DNA of 64,000 nucleotides. Source: Anaspis maculata. Its lineage: Eukaryota > Arthropoda > Insecta > Coleoptera > Scraptiidae. Location of the stretch: NCBI GenBank assembly GCA_949128115.1, contig OX421962.1, positions 13,343,262 through 13,407,261 of the forward strand, read 5' to 3'. Shown one piece after another: positions 11,692 through 24,325 of this stretch; the first letter of the stretch is position 1; each line of letters opens with the position of its first letter. The position numbers were made by a program, and so were the translations under genes. The notes under the pieces were generated by a model. The model ran no database searches, had not been told where the DNA came from, and was given only the letters and a program-made list of their open reading frames with translations.

Positions 11692-13020
11692 TTACTCATG
11701 AGGGTCCTCGATTATTCCCCAACCAATGAGAGGTTTCAGGATGTCGTCTTGTTGCGCCTTCTTTATTTCTTCTAAAGACAGTTTCAAATCGTCACATCCA
11801 AATTCTTCAACTTCAACTACGGTAATCACCACTCCTTTATCTTCTTGCTTCAAACAATGTTCCGGACATGGCCGTCCAAACAAGGCGTCAGCGTTGGAAT
11901 GTGCTTTTCCAGGTCGGTGCTGAATTTCCATCTTATAAACTTGTAGAGTCTTTCGATCCAACAAGCCACTTGTCCTTCTGGATTTTTCAAGTTTGTTAAC
12001 CATTTCAACGCACCATGATCAGTCCTTAGGATGAATCTTCGGCCGTACAGGTATGCATGGAAGTGCTGGATGGATTTCACGACTGCAAGTAACTCTTTTC
12101 TTGTTACACAATAGTTTCGTTCTGGCTTGTTCAACGTGCTGCTGTAGTAGGCCAGAACCTTCTCTTGTCCATTTTGCATTTGCGACAGCACAGCGCCCAG
12201 CGCTTCTTTACGGCAGTCTGTGTCAAGGATGGAAATGCCTTCGTCTCTAGGAAGTGCCAATACGGGACTCGTTATCAGAGCATTTTTCGAGTATTCGAAT
12301 GAATGTTGGTATTCTTCATCGGTCCATCGGAAGACTTTCTTGGCTTCTGTGAGGCGGTGGAGAGGTTTAGCGATCTGGGAGTATCCTTCCACAAACTTCC
12401 GGTAATAGCAACATAACTCAAGGAAACTCCTAACTTCTCAAACGTTCCCTGGCGCGTCTTCCAGTTCTTTACAGCTTCAACTTTGTCCTCGTCGGTGCGA
12501 ATACCATCTTTTGATATCGCGTGACCCAGATACTTCACTTTTCTTTGGATAAGGTGACATTTCTTTGGATTGAGCTTCAAGCCTGCCTCTTGTATTCTCC
12601 GGAAAACGTGCTGGAGTCGGTCCATTTCCTCGTGAAAAGTCTTGCCATGAACAATCACATCGTTCAAGTACACCAGAGCAGTTTTCCATGACAGTCCTCT
12701 CAGGACCTCTTCCATCAACCTGTCGAAGGTCGCCGGGGCATTACATAAACCGAACGGCATGACTTTGGAGTGCCAAAATCCGGCACACGAAACAGAAGCC
12801 GTCTTTTCCTTGTTTTTGGGTCCACTTCTACTTGCCAGTAGCCGCTCTGAAGATCTAACGTAGAAAACCAGCTTGCTCCAGAGACGGCGTCAATTGTGTG
12901 ATCAATTCTTGGCAACGGGTAAGAGTTCTTCTTGGTAACGTCATTGAGATTTCGATAATCGACGCAGAAACGTGTTGTTTTATCTTTCTTCTTCACCAAA
13001 AAAATTGAAGCGAATCGTTC
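11692..13020 (-). pseudogene. Ty3/gypsy pol fragment (reverse transcriptase and RNase H), frameshifted
   Basis: Read on the minus strand, the segment starts near 13020 with FLVKKKDK and CVDYRNLN, then FSTLDLQSGYWQ. It continues with MPFGLCNAPATF and the catalytic box YLNDV (12670-12659), then KYLGHAISKDGI and the RNase H region with DTDCRKEALGAVLSQ, RTDHGALKWL and the linker HRPGKAHSNADAL. The reading frame shifts near 12790, 12430 and 11930, so no single product is possible. The second position of the usual YxDD box is Asn (AAC at 12664-12662) where Asp is expected. Gag, protease, integrase and LTRs are absent. It lies antisense to kuz in an intron and is a dead retrotransposon relic. Confidence 0.93.
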
Positions 13021-14146
13021 AAAATATGATGCCTTACCTTGGTTTCAAAAATAACGGAAGAGCCTAGTCTCCACCATGTCGACGTTCACTCGTAGGCAAG
13101 GGAAGAATCTTCCCTTGTTGGAACGGACAAACAGACCCGACTTGGTCTAATCCGCTACACTTGTACACTCCTCAACCCTCAATACGTACTTCCTTGCTAG
13201 GAAGCTAGGTAGTTTTTTCAGCCGTTCTAATTTTATTCGTTATCGCAGAATCTCATATTGGCTGTTGTACGCATGGGAGCTAATGAGCAATGCTGCGCTC
13301 ACCACTGAAGCTAAAATTACGGCTTAATGAAGCCCTGCTAAATCCACCTTACACCATAGCACGCGTTGCACGAGTAGGGGAGAGTGGGAGCGGTGCATAC
13401 AACGTTTACCTGATCCCGATGATGCCCCATCAAGCATCACGTCCATGGCTACCGATAAACGTAAATTAATTATGTTCCAATCGAGTTTATGCGCCGCTGT
13501 ATTCTATTAGCGGTGTAATCGATTGCTTCTGCATTGTGGATGGGACTAAATTGGACCAGCCAGATCCAAATTGTTGGCATGATCCCAGAATAGGTATGTA
13601 CACATGCCCACCTACCCTTAATTGAATCCTACAAGAGTATGCAACCAGCAGTACTTAGCTCGGTCCCAGACATAACGCCGTACTATCTGACGGAAAAGAC
13701 AATGTAATCTCGAGTCAATTTCGACCGTTGTAACATTGTTTTGAAGCTGGAGCGCAAATTTTATTGCGGTGAACGTACGTGAGCGATAAAGGCCAAGACT
13801 CCCGCGCGCCACTAAAACCGTCCTACTACTCCTACTACCACAAAATTTGAAAGCGAACTTTAGTACCCACATATACTTACAATTTTGCTTCTAAAATCAG
13901 TTCCAAAATATATATACTTGATCATAAAATGTATATTGGTATTGCCGTTTTATGTTTGCGGTGTACATTGGCGCCCCTTCTGTTTTTCAAACTCCTGTTG
14001 AGCAAACACGAACTTTTCAATTTCCCATCCCTTGTGTGTAAGTAGGGTTATTGGGGTATTACTGCAGACAGAGGGGGTATGAAAACAATTTCAATCTCAC
14101 CCTCTATTCCATCACACTGATACCAATCGAATGTTTTATTTTCCAG
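13021..14146 (+). other. Intron, unassigned part
   Basis: This is the intron remainder between the gypsy relic and the catalytic exon, ending in the pyrimidine-rich acceptor before 14147. No repeat or coding signal was recognised. Confidence 0.45.
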
Positions 14147-14275
14147 CATTACAGAGGCAGCATGAAATCGTTAAACACGGGAATCGTTACGCTGCTGAAC
14201 TACGGCAAGCATGTACCGCCCGCGGTGTCCCATGTAACGCTCGCTCACGAAATTGGACATAATTTTGGATCACCG
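14147..14275 (+). CDS. kuz: Kuzbanian/ADAM10 exon: zinc-binding active site
   Basis: This exon has exactly 43 codons in phase 0 at both ends. It begins [13 protein letters not shown] and ends [12 protein letters not shown]. It carries two zinc-binding histidines and the catalytic glutamate of the HExxHNxGxxHD motif; the third histidine and its aspartate are the first two codons of the next exon. The acceptor is CCAG ending at 14146 and the donor is GTAAGT at 14276. The following intron is 13.6 kb, so the catalytic motif is physically split across a very large, transposon-filled intron. All active-site residues are intact, so the protease is predicted to be catalytically competent. Confidence 0.97.
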
Positions 14276-15276
14276 GTAAGTAACTAGACCTTTTCGAAAC
14301 ATTGCAGGGTGATTTTTTAAATTTATCGATAGATTAAATGAACCATATCGTGCTGCGTCGCCTCTGGCTGAGTTTCACTGTGTGTGCGCTGTGCATTATA
14401 AGAGGAGCTTCAACATCACTGGACTAGAGCGACGGGCGACACCAGCTGTCAGCAATGTCAGCAAACGTCAGTTCTTTGTCGATCCGTTGAGTGAAAATAT
14501 GTAAAAAGCGCCATCGTAATCTTTTGGTCCTGGCATCGGCCGATAGATGATGCCACAGTACAAGCAACTTTTGATACCAGCTTTGCTGCGGATCGTTTTC
14601 TAATATAAGTAGTGGAGTGGTGAGAATAAGCAAGGATGGAAGGACTTTGTTCTGGTATCAGTTTGTTCCTTATTTTTAAAAATTCTTCACGAAAAAACCA
14701 CAGTTCTCACCTCACCATGTGGGTCGAAGCAAGCGAATATCTTGTCAAAACCATTATCAGTGCCAGAAATGTCACCGGGGGCGGCTTTTTATCATTTTTT
14801 ACTCAACGGTCTATAAAAGTACCCACTCATTTTGCAGATTTTTTTTTTATTATGGAATTGCTAACGTGAAATCCAGAAAACGCAGCTTCAACATATCACT
14901 TGACTTAATATTACATCGCTTTCGGTGATTGCTATAAGCTGTACCTATTCCTTTTACACAAAATCTCAGATAATCTCACCTTAGTTAGAGAGAGAAAAAG
15001 CGAGAATTGCATGAGAGGGAGAGAGACACAACCTAGCAATTGAAGTGAGAATTCTCAGTTCAGATGATAAAAGGAACGCAGCTATTGAATCGATCAAAAG
15101 TTATATCTGTCAGAATATGGTCGACCAACTGTGAACCGAAAAGACTGGTCTCGGAGGCCGGTAACCAAACTCCAGCTATTATTATTGTAATTCACTTTCA
15201 GACGCTGAGATTCAAGACTTCAATCTACACAGTCGAACCAGAAAAAATGTGAAAGAGAAGTCTAATGTCAAATGAA
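14276..15276 (+). other. Intron, unassigned part
   Basis: This is the first kilobase of the 13.6-kb intron. No coding signal or clear repeat was seen. Confidence 0.45.
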
Positions 15277-16440
15277 CAGGTCAACAAAATAAGTGTCGTA
15301 GTCGATATTTTCGTCATTTTTCAACACCAGACAGCTTTGGATTCCTTCGGTCGATTTCAGATCTGTTTGGACTAACAGGGCGTCGAATAAAACTGTGTAA
15401 AACTCCTAAAAGTTAAGTCTTTCCCTCAGTCACTCCAAGAAAGGGGTCCGGTCAGCCCCGGTCAGCATGACCTAAAACCTCCGTAGGCCGGCTTGGCCTG
15501 TCGAGGCAGGTATCAAAACCAGTATGATACTGGCATCGGCATCGTGTTTAATCAGATCAACTTTTTTCGAAGGTTGATGGTTGTTTTCAAGGGCTATTTC
15601 CATAAACTTCAGAACTGATGATAATAAGTTAAGAAGATGGAAACCTAGAGGCAAAATTCTTGTTTCTTCTTCAATCGCATACATTGGTGCATTCTTCAAC
15701 CTTGAGGAATTGTTTCCAATGGCCTTTTCTATGAAGTTGCAAAATGATAACTCGAGAGCGAAAACATCTAGAGGTAAAATTTTTGTTTCATTTCAAGTCG
15801 CATACAAGTCGACATTTATTGACAATGACAATGCTTGAGGAGCTTTTCTTAAGGGGCATTTCCATAAACCTAATAAGAATTTTGTCTCTAGGTCTTTTTG
15901 TCATTGATTTGTCAATTTTCGAATTTCTGGAGACGACCCTAAAAACCACTCCTCGACACCAATTTCCAAGTTACGGAAACATGGAAATGAACCTTCAAGC
16001 CCACCCACAACCCTGGGGAAAAGGAGGAATCTACTGAAGAAGAAACAAAAATTTGACCTCTGGGTCTTTGTTCTTGAGTTACAGTTCTGAAGTTTATGAA
16101 AACAGCCATTGAAATCAACCCTCAACCAATCAGTTGAAGAGCAAATTCTCAAAAAAGTGTAAATTGTAGAAATAATAGAGAAGCTTTTTTTGAAAACTAA
16201 AATGGAGAGGTAAATTGGAAACCCTTCCGAGGAAAGACGTCATTCTTCATATTTTTGATGTCGGAATACATACAAAAATTGACAAAATAAATAATAGCTA
16301 CAAAAAGCTTACACAACACAGTTTACAAAAGCTTTGCACTGTTTTATTTGATGCTCTGTAATCGACCGAAGGAATAAAAAACCGTGTAGTTTTAAAAACT
16401 GATGAAAATATCGGTTACGACACTTATTTTGTTGACCACT
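15277..16440. mobile_element. Foldback element C, worn copy of the 34-kb family
   Basis: The ends are GGTCAACAAAATAAGTGTC near 15279 and ACACTTATTTTGTTGACC ending near 16438. The outer 150 bases are clearly inverted repeats and contain the phrases TTGGATTCCTTCGGTCGAT and ATCGACCGAAGGAAT. Inner arms are degenerate. The sequence matches the ends of the element at 34174-35853, so the two form one family. No transposase was found. Confidence 0.75.
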
Positions 16441-18049
16441 TTATATCGGTTGAATTTTTGTTCAGATTGAATTTGGACTTTCTTCAATATGGGAATAAAT
16501 GACTCCACTCAAATCAGTTGACTTTCAATTCAATATTATATGTATATAATAATAAACCGATTTTGATATCGAAACATTACATTAAGTAGAAGAGCGCGTA
16601 GCACAACAAGCTGGCCAACTTTCCTGTGGTGATAGTTCGGATTCGATTCTAAGCCCGAACCAGCAAAATACGAGTTCCTTGATTTAAAATTTTGAATGTT
16701 TGCTAAATTCTAGGGCGCATCGTATGTCGCATCAGCACCTGAAAATTTGAACGAAGGTGCTGACCCCGTGGATGTTGAGTTTTAAGATCCCTACCCTATG
16801 TTGGAAGTGTTGGAACACACAGGATTCACAAGAATTCTACAAAAATTCTACATTTGTGGCCTAAATGGCTTACATAAAATGACTTAATTCCTAGTCTCAC
16901 AGGGCTCCTCTCTTGAACAATTCTGATTCATAAAAACCAACTTGTTTTCTCAGCGTTCTCCTCCTTGAACAATCCCGGTCACGGCACCACTTCTGTATTG
17001 ATACGCACCTCACCTGCGCTTTGCCTGTGATCGTCAAAACCATTTGCTGGAACCCACATCACCGTTTTTCTTACTATATGTGATATATAGTCGTGGTATT
17101 CGGTTAATATTTCAAATTTGAATACAAAAGACATCAGGCTACAATATGCCGTCCAGCTTTTTCCAAAAGGCCAAGTGGAACTTTATTGGTGATGTTTCAG
17201 TTTGGCCACAGCTGATGGCACCTGCAAAGTTTTGGAGCGAAACTTTCAGCGGCCATCAGCCGTGTTCTTCCAGCTTGTCGCTTCATTTTTGCTCCAAAAA
17301 GTCATTCTACTGAAAATAAAAAGTGAACGGGATATAGGTCGTAGGTGATCATTGAAAACAAATTTCTGGCAAATTACAGCTAATAAATGGCCGCTTTCAT
17401 AAGACATGAGCAGCTACCGCTACGCTCCTTCGAAACTGTTGGCGTCTTACGAATGCATTGTTGGAAGTAGCGGTGACTGGCGGTGACACATTCAGCGCCG
17501 CGTCAAGAAGAGCCGGAACTTATAATCTGGTCTTGAAGAATTTCACCCAGTGCTAAAGCTCGATGGTCTATATTCAACAAGCAATTCACATTAGATGAGA
17601 AAAAACTCATAATCTCCAAAAATTCAAAACAGCACGTAAGGTAAACAGCACCGAACAACACTCTTGAACCCATAAAATGTCAGAATGGCACTTGCGAACA
17701 TCAAAATTTAACGTTTCTCTCATTCTTCCACCTTCCACTCCTATCGCTCACTATGCTACCAAAATGTAGCGAACTTCCGAGCCGCTACAAAACATGGCGT
17801 CCGCTCCGAGAGGAGCGGAAAAGTAGCACACCGTTCACATGACAAATCGGTAACAGTTCCACAACTGTTGTGACTTATGAATGCGCCCATTATCTCAACC
17901 CAATAATGAAATATGAAATATCCATGAAAACCAATAAAATGAGCTAGGTACTGTGATAGTACCCATTTCCCGCTAATTAGCGTGACCCCTACATTGTGTA
18001 TCAACTTTGTGCCGTAGATTTTCTTAATTATTTCCCTTTATCAATTGAA
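16441..18049 (+). other. Intron, unassigned part with a possible tRNA-like SINE head
   Basis: At 16592-16665 a stretch has tRNA-like boxes (GTAGCACAACAAGCTGG and GTTCGGATTCGATTC), which may be the worn head of a tRNA-derived SINE. Around 16970-17000 is a short sequence (GGTCACGGCACCACTTCTGTA) that recurs in tandem at 37858-37922. The rest is unrecognised. Confidence 0.35.
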
Positions 18050-20590
18050 TAAATTTACATATCCCCTCTTGACTCCCAGGTACTTGTTTCCCAATCTTTT
18101 CAATTACTGAGGTTCTTTGAAAGACGACTATTCAAACAAGCATTACAAATAAACAAAGTTGAAAACTACACCTGCTTAATTACCAATAAGTCAATGATCG
18201 CTAATTCAATTTATACAACCTCAAGTACTTTATCTGAATCATATATTCATCACACACTCTCACATTGTGCTGAATCCAGCTGACAATAAGGAATTAGTCA
18301 ATTCAATTTTCATTCAGTATCTGAAATTGAAATATATCTTAATTGCTTGCTGACATAATTAATTCCAATCTCCAAATTAAATTCTTGTTTCCGAATTCTT
18401 TCTGATTTTCTGATTCAAAGAGGTCTAGATGAGCCTTATTTCACAACACACTCAAGTTTGATTCCGTGCATAATTGATTAGTTGATTTTAATTAACCCTT
18501 TTCTAATTACGCCCTTACTTGTACTCGGAGAGATATCGAGCTCACTCTTATCATTCCGCTTAGAGAGAGATTATTCATCGATTATTTCTAAACGACAATA
18601 ACCTCGCTAGCATTTCTCAAACGGTTCACATTTGGAAGGAACTCAACTCGAATACTTTGACGCTGAGACCTACGAACGGTAGGTTCAATATAATTCATTT
18701 TCAAGGGAAGTGTTCGCGATGTTTTTATTTAGCCCACGTACGATTGCATATTCACTGCTAGCGCTGTGTTGTCAGCTTATAAAGTCTACAAATCACGTGT
18801 CGGAGGCTATTCTTTTTGGAGAAGGGTCATTGAGACCTCCACCATTCACCTGGTGATTCGAAAGTAACTGGAAACAATGTACCGAGAGTTCATAAATTAA
18901 ATGGGTCAAGGGTGCTTGTGAGTTTGAAAACGTCTGTCGGAACTAGCATCGTTCATTTTATGTCTATAATTCTTTGGTTGTCGTGATTTGTCAGACCAAC
19001 CGCAGTTTTCGGAAAAATTTTAATATGGTTTCCACGGCAGGGCGCAAAACCCACATGATCGAGGCGTATTTTCCAACTTGTGTGCGAAGAAATTAATTTG
19101 AGAGTACAGCCAGCGTTTATATTTAGAAGATTTCCAGCAGCACATTCCGGATTTTGCAGTGGTACCAGATAAGTTTCATAGGTGTCTGGCACACTGCATC
19201 AGTCTGTTTCCTGAAACTGGCGTAAGAAATTGGACTCCCTTTGGGAACATGCCGGAAGATTGTCAAAAAGGACTTGGTTGTGAAATCATACAGAATGCCC
19301 CATTGCCTGGAGACCACCCCAGACGGGATAATTTGATGAACGACAACCTGCGCAACTTGACTTCTTTTACTGACGAGGCGTAGTTCTATCTTTCGGAACA
19401 CATCAATTCACAAAACTCACATCGATTTACACAAATACGTGCACTTATGGCAGATCAGAGATCTATAATAATATAGGACGTACCAGGACGTAAAAAGAAT
19501 GAGGATTACCCTAGTTTCGACAGAAGTTTTTGAATTCACAGGCTTCCTGACCCATTTAATTCATGAACACTTGGTATTTAAAAGCTCACTGCTACTTACG
19601 GAATATTAACTCGGTTTGAAAAAGCTTTCGGCTAGTATCGGAATACAGCGAACTACCCTTAATGAAGTTAGTGAACAAAACAATAACTTACACCCCGTTG
19701 AAACCATTATCACTAGATTACATAAAAGGTAACTTGCCTTGGTACTTTCTTCTCTCGTCAATAATGCACTACAATTATTAATTACTGGGCCAACCCAACT
19801 CGTTAACTCTTTTAACTCACAACCACTATGGTTATTGATTCATTACATACCTAGTAGGAGGTCGGGAAGTGACCCATTGCCGACCTCCCGAGAAAGTGAA
19901 GAAATGGTAGCTTTAGAAGGGAAATTTCAAAATATGCATCTAACCAAACAATAAGTGTGTTAATCGGTATTTCCTGAACCACGTTTCAGCAAAATTAATC
20001 GGCCTATCTGGAAGTTATGACAAAAAGTTAATTTTCAGATTCCAACTTTTGCACGCCTGTAATTCTGCAAGCTGTACATGGTTGTGAGTGAAATAGTATA
20101 CATACTTTCGACGGTAAATACATCATTCCAGCTTCGGGCTAGAGCCTCCAGGCTTTGCCTTCAGGAGACTTTAACGACTGAAGCCAACCAAAAAGGATAA
20201 GCGGTAAAAATAAGAACTAACTTGAATTATTTTACTTGCAATATCAATATTAATATTGATGATGTACTTCCCGTTTCGGTATGTAATATACTATTAACGG
20301 ATATAAATTTTGAGTCTCACACACACGTCTGGTGTTTTCTCGCGCCCACACTCAAGTCCCCAGTTCGTGTCTCTCTTTCTGGACCGCACCTCTTTCACCT
20401 TTCCCTTTTACTACCCCTCAAGTGTGACCACCCTTGGCCTACAAAACCAATGCGCTGGAATGCGCTTCGTGACTCCTCCGCTCCATTTCGCTATTCTAAC
20501 ATTTTCCAACCCACGCTAATTTATTCCTAAAATTAAACTCTCTTTTTGAGATTTTAGGCTGAACACCACAGTACCTAAGTTGAGCTTTGA
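18050..20590 (+). repeat. Divergent dispersed repeat, copy 1
   Basis: A series of landmarks recurs in the same order and orientation at 29560-31140: AATAAACAAAGT, TACTTGGAGAGA-like, CTGCTAG followed by GTCTACAAATCA-like, TAGCTGGAAA-like with ACAATGTAC, CTCTCGTCAATAATGCACTACAATTAT, and a C-rich tract ending in AATTTATTCCTAAA. The two copies differ by many substitutions and indels. I find no coding region. It is probably an old transposon or a segmental duplication within the gene. Confidence 0.6.
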
Positions 20591-21325
20591 AGAGCTGTAT
20601 CTCCTTCATTCTTCATGTAGTCGTATCTTTTTGAAGCAACTTCACAGGTAATAAACTGGGATAACTAACTAGAGAGTAGAGTTTTTGTTTTATTAATTTG
20701 TGGAACACTCTGTATGGAAAAAGCAAACATAAAACAAGATTCGTAAATAAACTCCCTAGCTCTCTCGCTCCCACTCTCTTTCTCTGCGGTTTCTCTTCTG
20801 CGAATTGTAAAATCCCACTGGTGTATTCGGTGTAAATAGCAAACTCGAAATTCAATTATTTCCCCGGCGTTTTGCAGGCATTTTCTGGGATATCCGACAA
20901 TAAAATATGTATGTCGCACACGTCTTTTGCGTGTTTGCGAACATTTTAATCGCATCGTCTGAATGAACGCTAATGAATAGATATGCATTCGCGGTTGGGG
21001 AACAACAAGGCCAGTTTTGCACCATTCCTACATTTTACCCTGCTCATACCACAGAATCGCTATTGAATACAGAAACGCCGTTTCAAGTAGATATTATAAA
21101 TCAAATAGAAAATTCACCAAGTACTGGATAGTAAGGTACCCTTCGTTGCTACTTAGGAACACTTGACTGTTACGCACGGCCCCCTCGTTCAGATCGGGGA
21201 GGGGGGCACGTAGTTGACCAGTTGGCGCAGCCATTGGACTTTTTTTTTCGTCAAGGCCGGAATATTTTTCAGGGCAAAGTTTTTGACACCTGCAGTCAAA
21301 GAACAATAATTGTTTAGAATCAAGA
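20591..21325 (+). other. Intron, unassigned part
   Basis: No coding signal or repeat was recognised. CT-rich and GAGAGA-like tracts occur near 20755-20790. Confidence 0.4.
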
Positions 21326-23653
21326 CCCTGTCGGAAATTTCAGATAAAATCATTAAAAAAAATCAATATAGAATTCTATATGCTTCCTATATGTTCTGTA
21401 TTCGGTTTTTGAAACAGTAGTTTGCGAATAGAAAACATATAAAATTTCAATTGCAAAAACTTATAGGATTAGGCAAAATAGCTCATAGGGTACATATAGG
21501 AGCATATAAGATACCGCATTTGGCATATGAAAACATATAAAATTGTATACCATGTGTTTCGAACAAGATACGTAAAATAACATATAAAATCATATAGATT
21601 CATATAAATTTCAGCCAATCGCGATGGGCGACGTGCTAAAAATGATGATCCTGCCCGTTCCTGTCATATTTTCAATAAATTATAACATTTACCAAACCTT
21701 TTGAAGACCATTGTAAATAAAATCTTGTAATAAGATACACGCGTTAAAAGTGTCTTATTAATAATATGTCACTTTCAACTCTTGTATCGTAAATAGCTAT
21801 TCTATACTCACTTATTCTTATTTGCGTCGATTATTGAAAATGTAGCATGCAGGAGAATACACTAACCTGTGAAATGCGGAATCGTGGACTACACCAGCAT
21901 CGAGCAGAAACAACATACTAACAAACAACAACAACAGTAAACTAAACAAGCAAACGAAGCAAACACAGAAATAGACGCCGCGGGGCCAAAGAACAGACAG
22001 CCAGACGCCGATATGGCTAAGTCAGAGTAACTGGCATTGCTCACTGCATAATCGGCAGTTCCCGGGAAATTCAAAGTCTTCAAAAGCTATCAGTATTTCA
22101 TAATAGAAACGCAGGAGACAAGTTCTATCAGCATTTTTGCAAATAAATAATAATATAAGGTTTTCATAATAGGGATTTTTCATATAAAAACTTATAGAAA
22201 TTCAATGATGAATTCCAAATACATTCTCGCTATTATGTTTTCATAGAGGGTTATTCAAAAGTCCGGAATAAAATTCACAATTTTTTTCCATATTCATTTC
22301 GGAAAAAACGCTCGAACAGGTCAGTTTCTAAAAACGGTAAGCCGTTTTTTCATGACACGTGTCATGTTCTACCGTCAACCCCCTAACCCCAAGCCACCCT
22401 TAGTATTTTTTTTCAAATGGCACCCTATGGCTTGTGGGAGCTTGTTGGAAAGCTTGTCAAAAACTATATTCAGATCCACCATTGAAAATTAGATCGGACG
22501 CTTCACCATGAAGTTTTGAGGAACCCCCAGTTTTACTTAACAGTCCGGAATAAAATTCATAATTTTTTTCCATATTCATTTCGGAAAAAAACGCTCGAAC
22601 AGGTCGATTTCTGAAAACGGTAAGCCGTTTTTTCATGACACGTGTCATGTTCTACCGTCAACTTCCTAACCCCAAGCCACCCTTAGTATTTTTTCTCAAA
22701 TGGCACCCTATGGCTTGTGAGGGCTCGTTGGAAAGATTGTCAAAAACTTTTCAGATCTACCATTGAAAATTAGATCGGACGTTTGACTATGAATTTTGAA
22801 GGAATACAACGAGCCCCCACAAGCCATAGGGTGCCATTTGAAGAAAAAATACTAAGGGTGGCTTGGGGTTTGGGGGTTGACAGTAGAACATGACACGTGT
22901 CATGAAAAAACGGCTTACCGTTTTTAGAAATCGACCTGTTCGAGCGTTTTCTCCGGAATAAATATGGAAAAAAATTATGAATTTTATTCTGTTCAAGGAG
23001 ACCACAACACAAAAATCGAGTCTATATTTTATTTGACCAACTTATGGGGAAGGTAGTTCAAAAGTATACGGAACAAATCTAAGTTTTCAATACAAGTCCG
23101 ATCAGCCGATAAAACGTTTTGAAAATATTATCGTGACGTCACTTGGGCAGATGTTTTCACCTAGATTTTCACCTCCGATTTCCACCTATCACGTTCCCAT
23201 GGTCTTGTTATTGCTGTTATTGTCGTTCTGACAAACGTCATTGTCTTCAAACAATCAGTAATAATTATGGCAGGCTTGAAACCGTCATCGTCTCATCCGC
23301 AACGGAATCAGGTACAGGTATGCCCGTGAAAATTTTTCCCTATGACGTCATTGTCGTTCTTTAGTGGGGCCTCAGCGCCCGCCACAAGATATGTAAATTT
23401 ACAAGACCCTATGCAATCGTTCTAGTTTTTTCAACTCTTTCGTCTGAGACCAACTTGTATTTTGTGTTGTGGTCTCCTTAAAGTAAAACTGGGGTTCCTC
23501 AAAACTTCATTTTATTCCGGACTTTTGAATTACCCTGTATAAAAACATGTAAAGCTTACTATGTGATCACCTCATAGCTTATATGTCATATAGAATTCAC
23601 TACCTTCATATAGAAAAATATAAGAACAAATAGAATTTTTATCTCCGTCAGGG
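21326..23653. mobile_element. Inverted-terminal element with CATATAAAAT motifs, interrupted by a second element
   Basis: The ends are CCCTGTCGGA at 21326 and TCCGTCAGGG at 23644-23653, complementary at nine of ten positions. Between 21360 and 22220, and again at 23540-23640, short motifs such as CATATAAAAT, CTTATAG and CATATAGAA recur on both strands, as subterminal repeats of a DNA transposon might. A second element, 22246-23537, is inserted in it. No transposase is visible. The assignment rests on short ends and is moderate. Confidence 0.55.
22246..23537. mobile_element. Nested foldback element G with TA flanks
   Basis: The ends GAGGGTTATTCAAAAGTCCG and its complement at the right are flanked by TA at 22244-22245 and 23538-23539, as for mariner-type insertions. 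Inside, a roughly 285-base module starting TCCGGAATAAAATTCA is repeated directly (from 22262 and from 22544). It occurs a third time inverted (22800-22995), recognisable by the palindrome CATGACACGTGTCATG in each copy. The result is a complex snap-back structure without coding capacity. Confidence 0.75.
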
Positions 23654-24197
23654 GAGGTGCTTTTTGATGCAATAGCAAATAGAGATTAGGGAGTTGGCGA
23701 GCTTTTGTACTGTACGACGTGAATAAACAAACGTGAGAATTAGCGGGTTTGTTATTCACGGCTTTTTAGTTACAAGGAAAATGTTGCCATCTGCGTTGCG
23801 TTCCATAGTTACGGTCCATGAGACCGCAAACTCCCTATGATATGATGTGCTCATATTACGCTACGTTGTATTTCTTGTTGCATAAGCTTCCAGAAGTTAA
23901 TATTGTTTACCCATTTGTTTTTCCTACTCTTAGTTCTTACTCATCATCCGTACAACATTATGGTAAATTATGGTGGTTATAGCAAGATGGTCGGCATGGT
24001 AATTTCGAGCTGTATTAGACCAACTGAAAAAAAAAACATTTTTGGCGGTAGCACCACCACGATCCTAGTGGAGAGCGGACAAACTCAAACTTGCTATAGA
24101 AATCAACAGTTTATTAGGTACGTTTATTATCCAATCCTATTGAATGATGCACGCATTATCACGCGCATACATGCCTGCATTTTTCAATAAGACTGGA
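23654..24197 (+). other. Intron, unassigned part
   Basis: Nothing was recognised. An open frame of 95 codons at 23903-24190 has no protein-like features. Confidence 0.4.
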
Positions 24198-24325
24198 TAA
24201 AGCATAGTATTCTACTCGCGGGTAATGGTTATTACTCATTTGGATGCTTTACGACACTCGCCATGGCTCGTGTCTGCAAACTGCATGAAGCAATCATTAT
24301 ACCCGCTTGTTGAATAATATACTAT
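24198..24325. mobile_element. About 130-bp palindromic MITE
   Basis: The left end (TAGTATTCTACTCGCGGGTAA) is loosely complementary to the right end (CCCGCTTGTTGAATAATATA, then CTA). The right end matches 11659-11684 in reverse complement. It abuts foldback element E. Confidence 0.5.
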
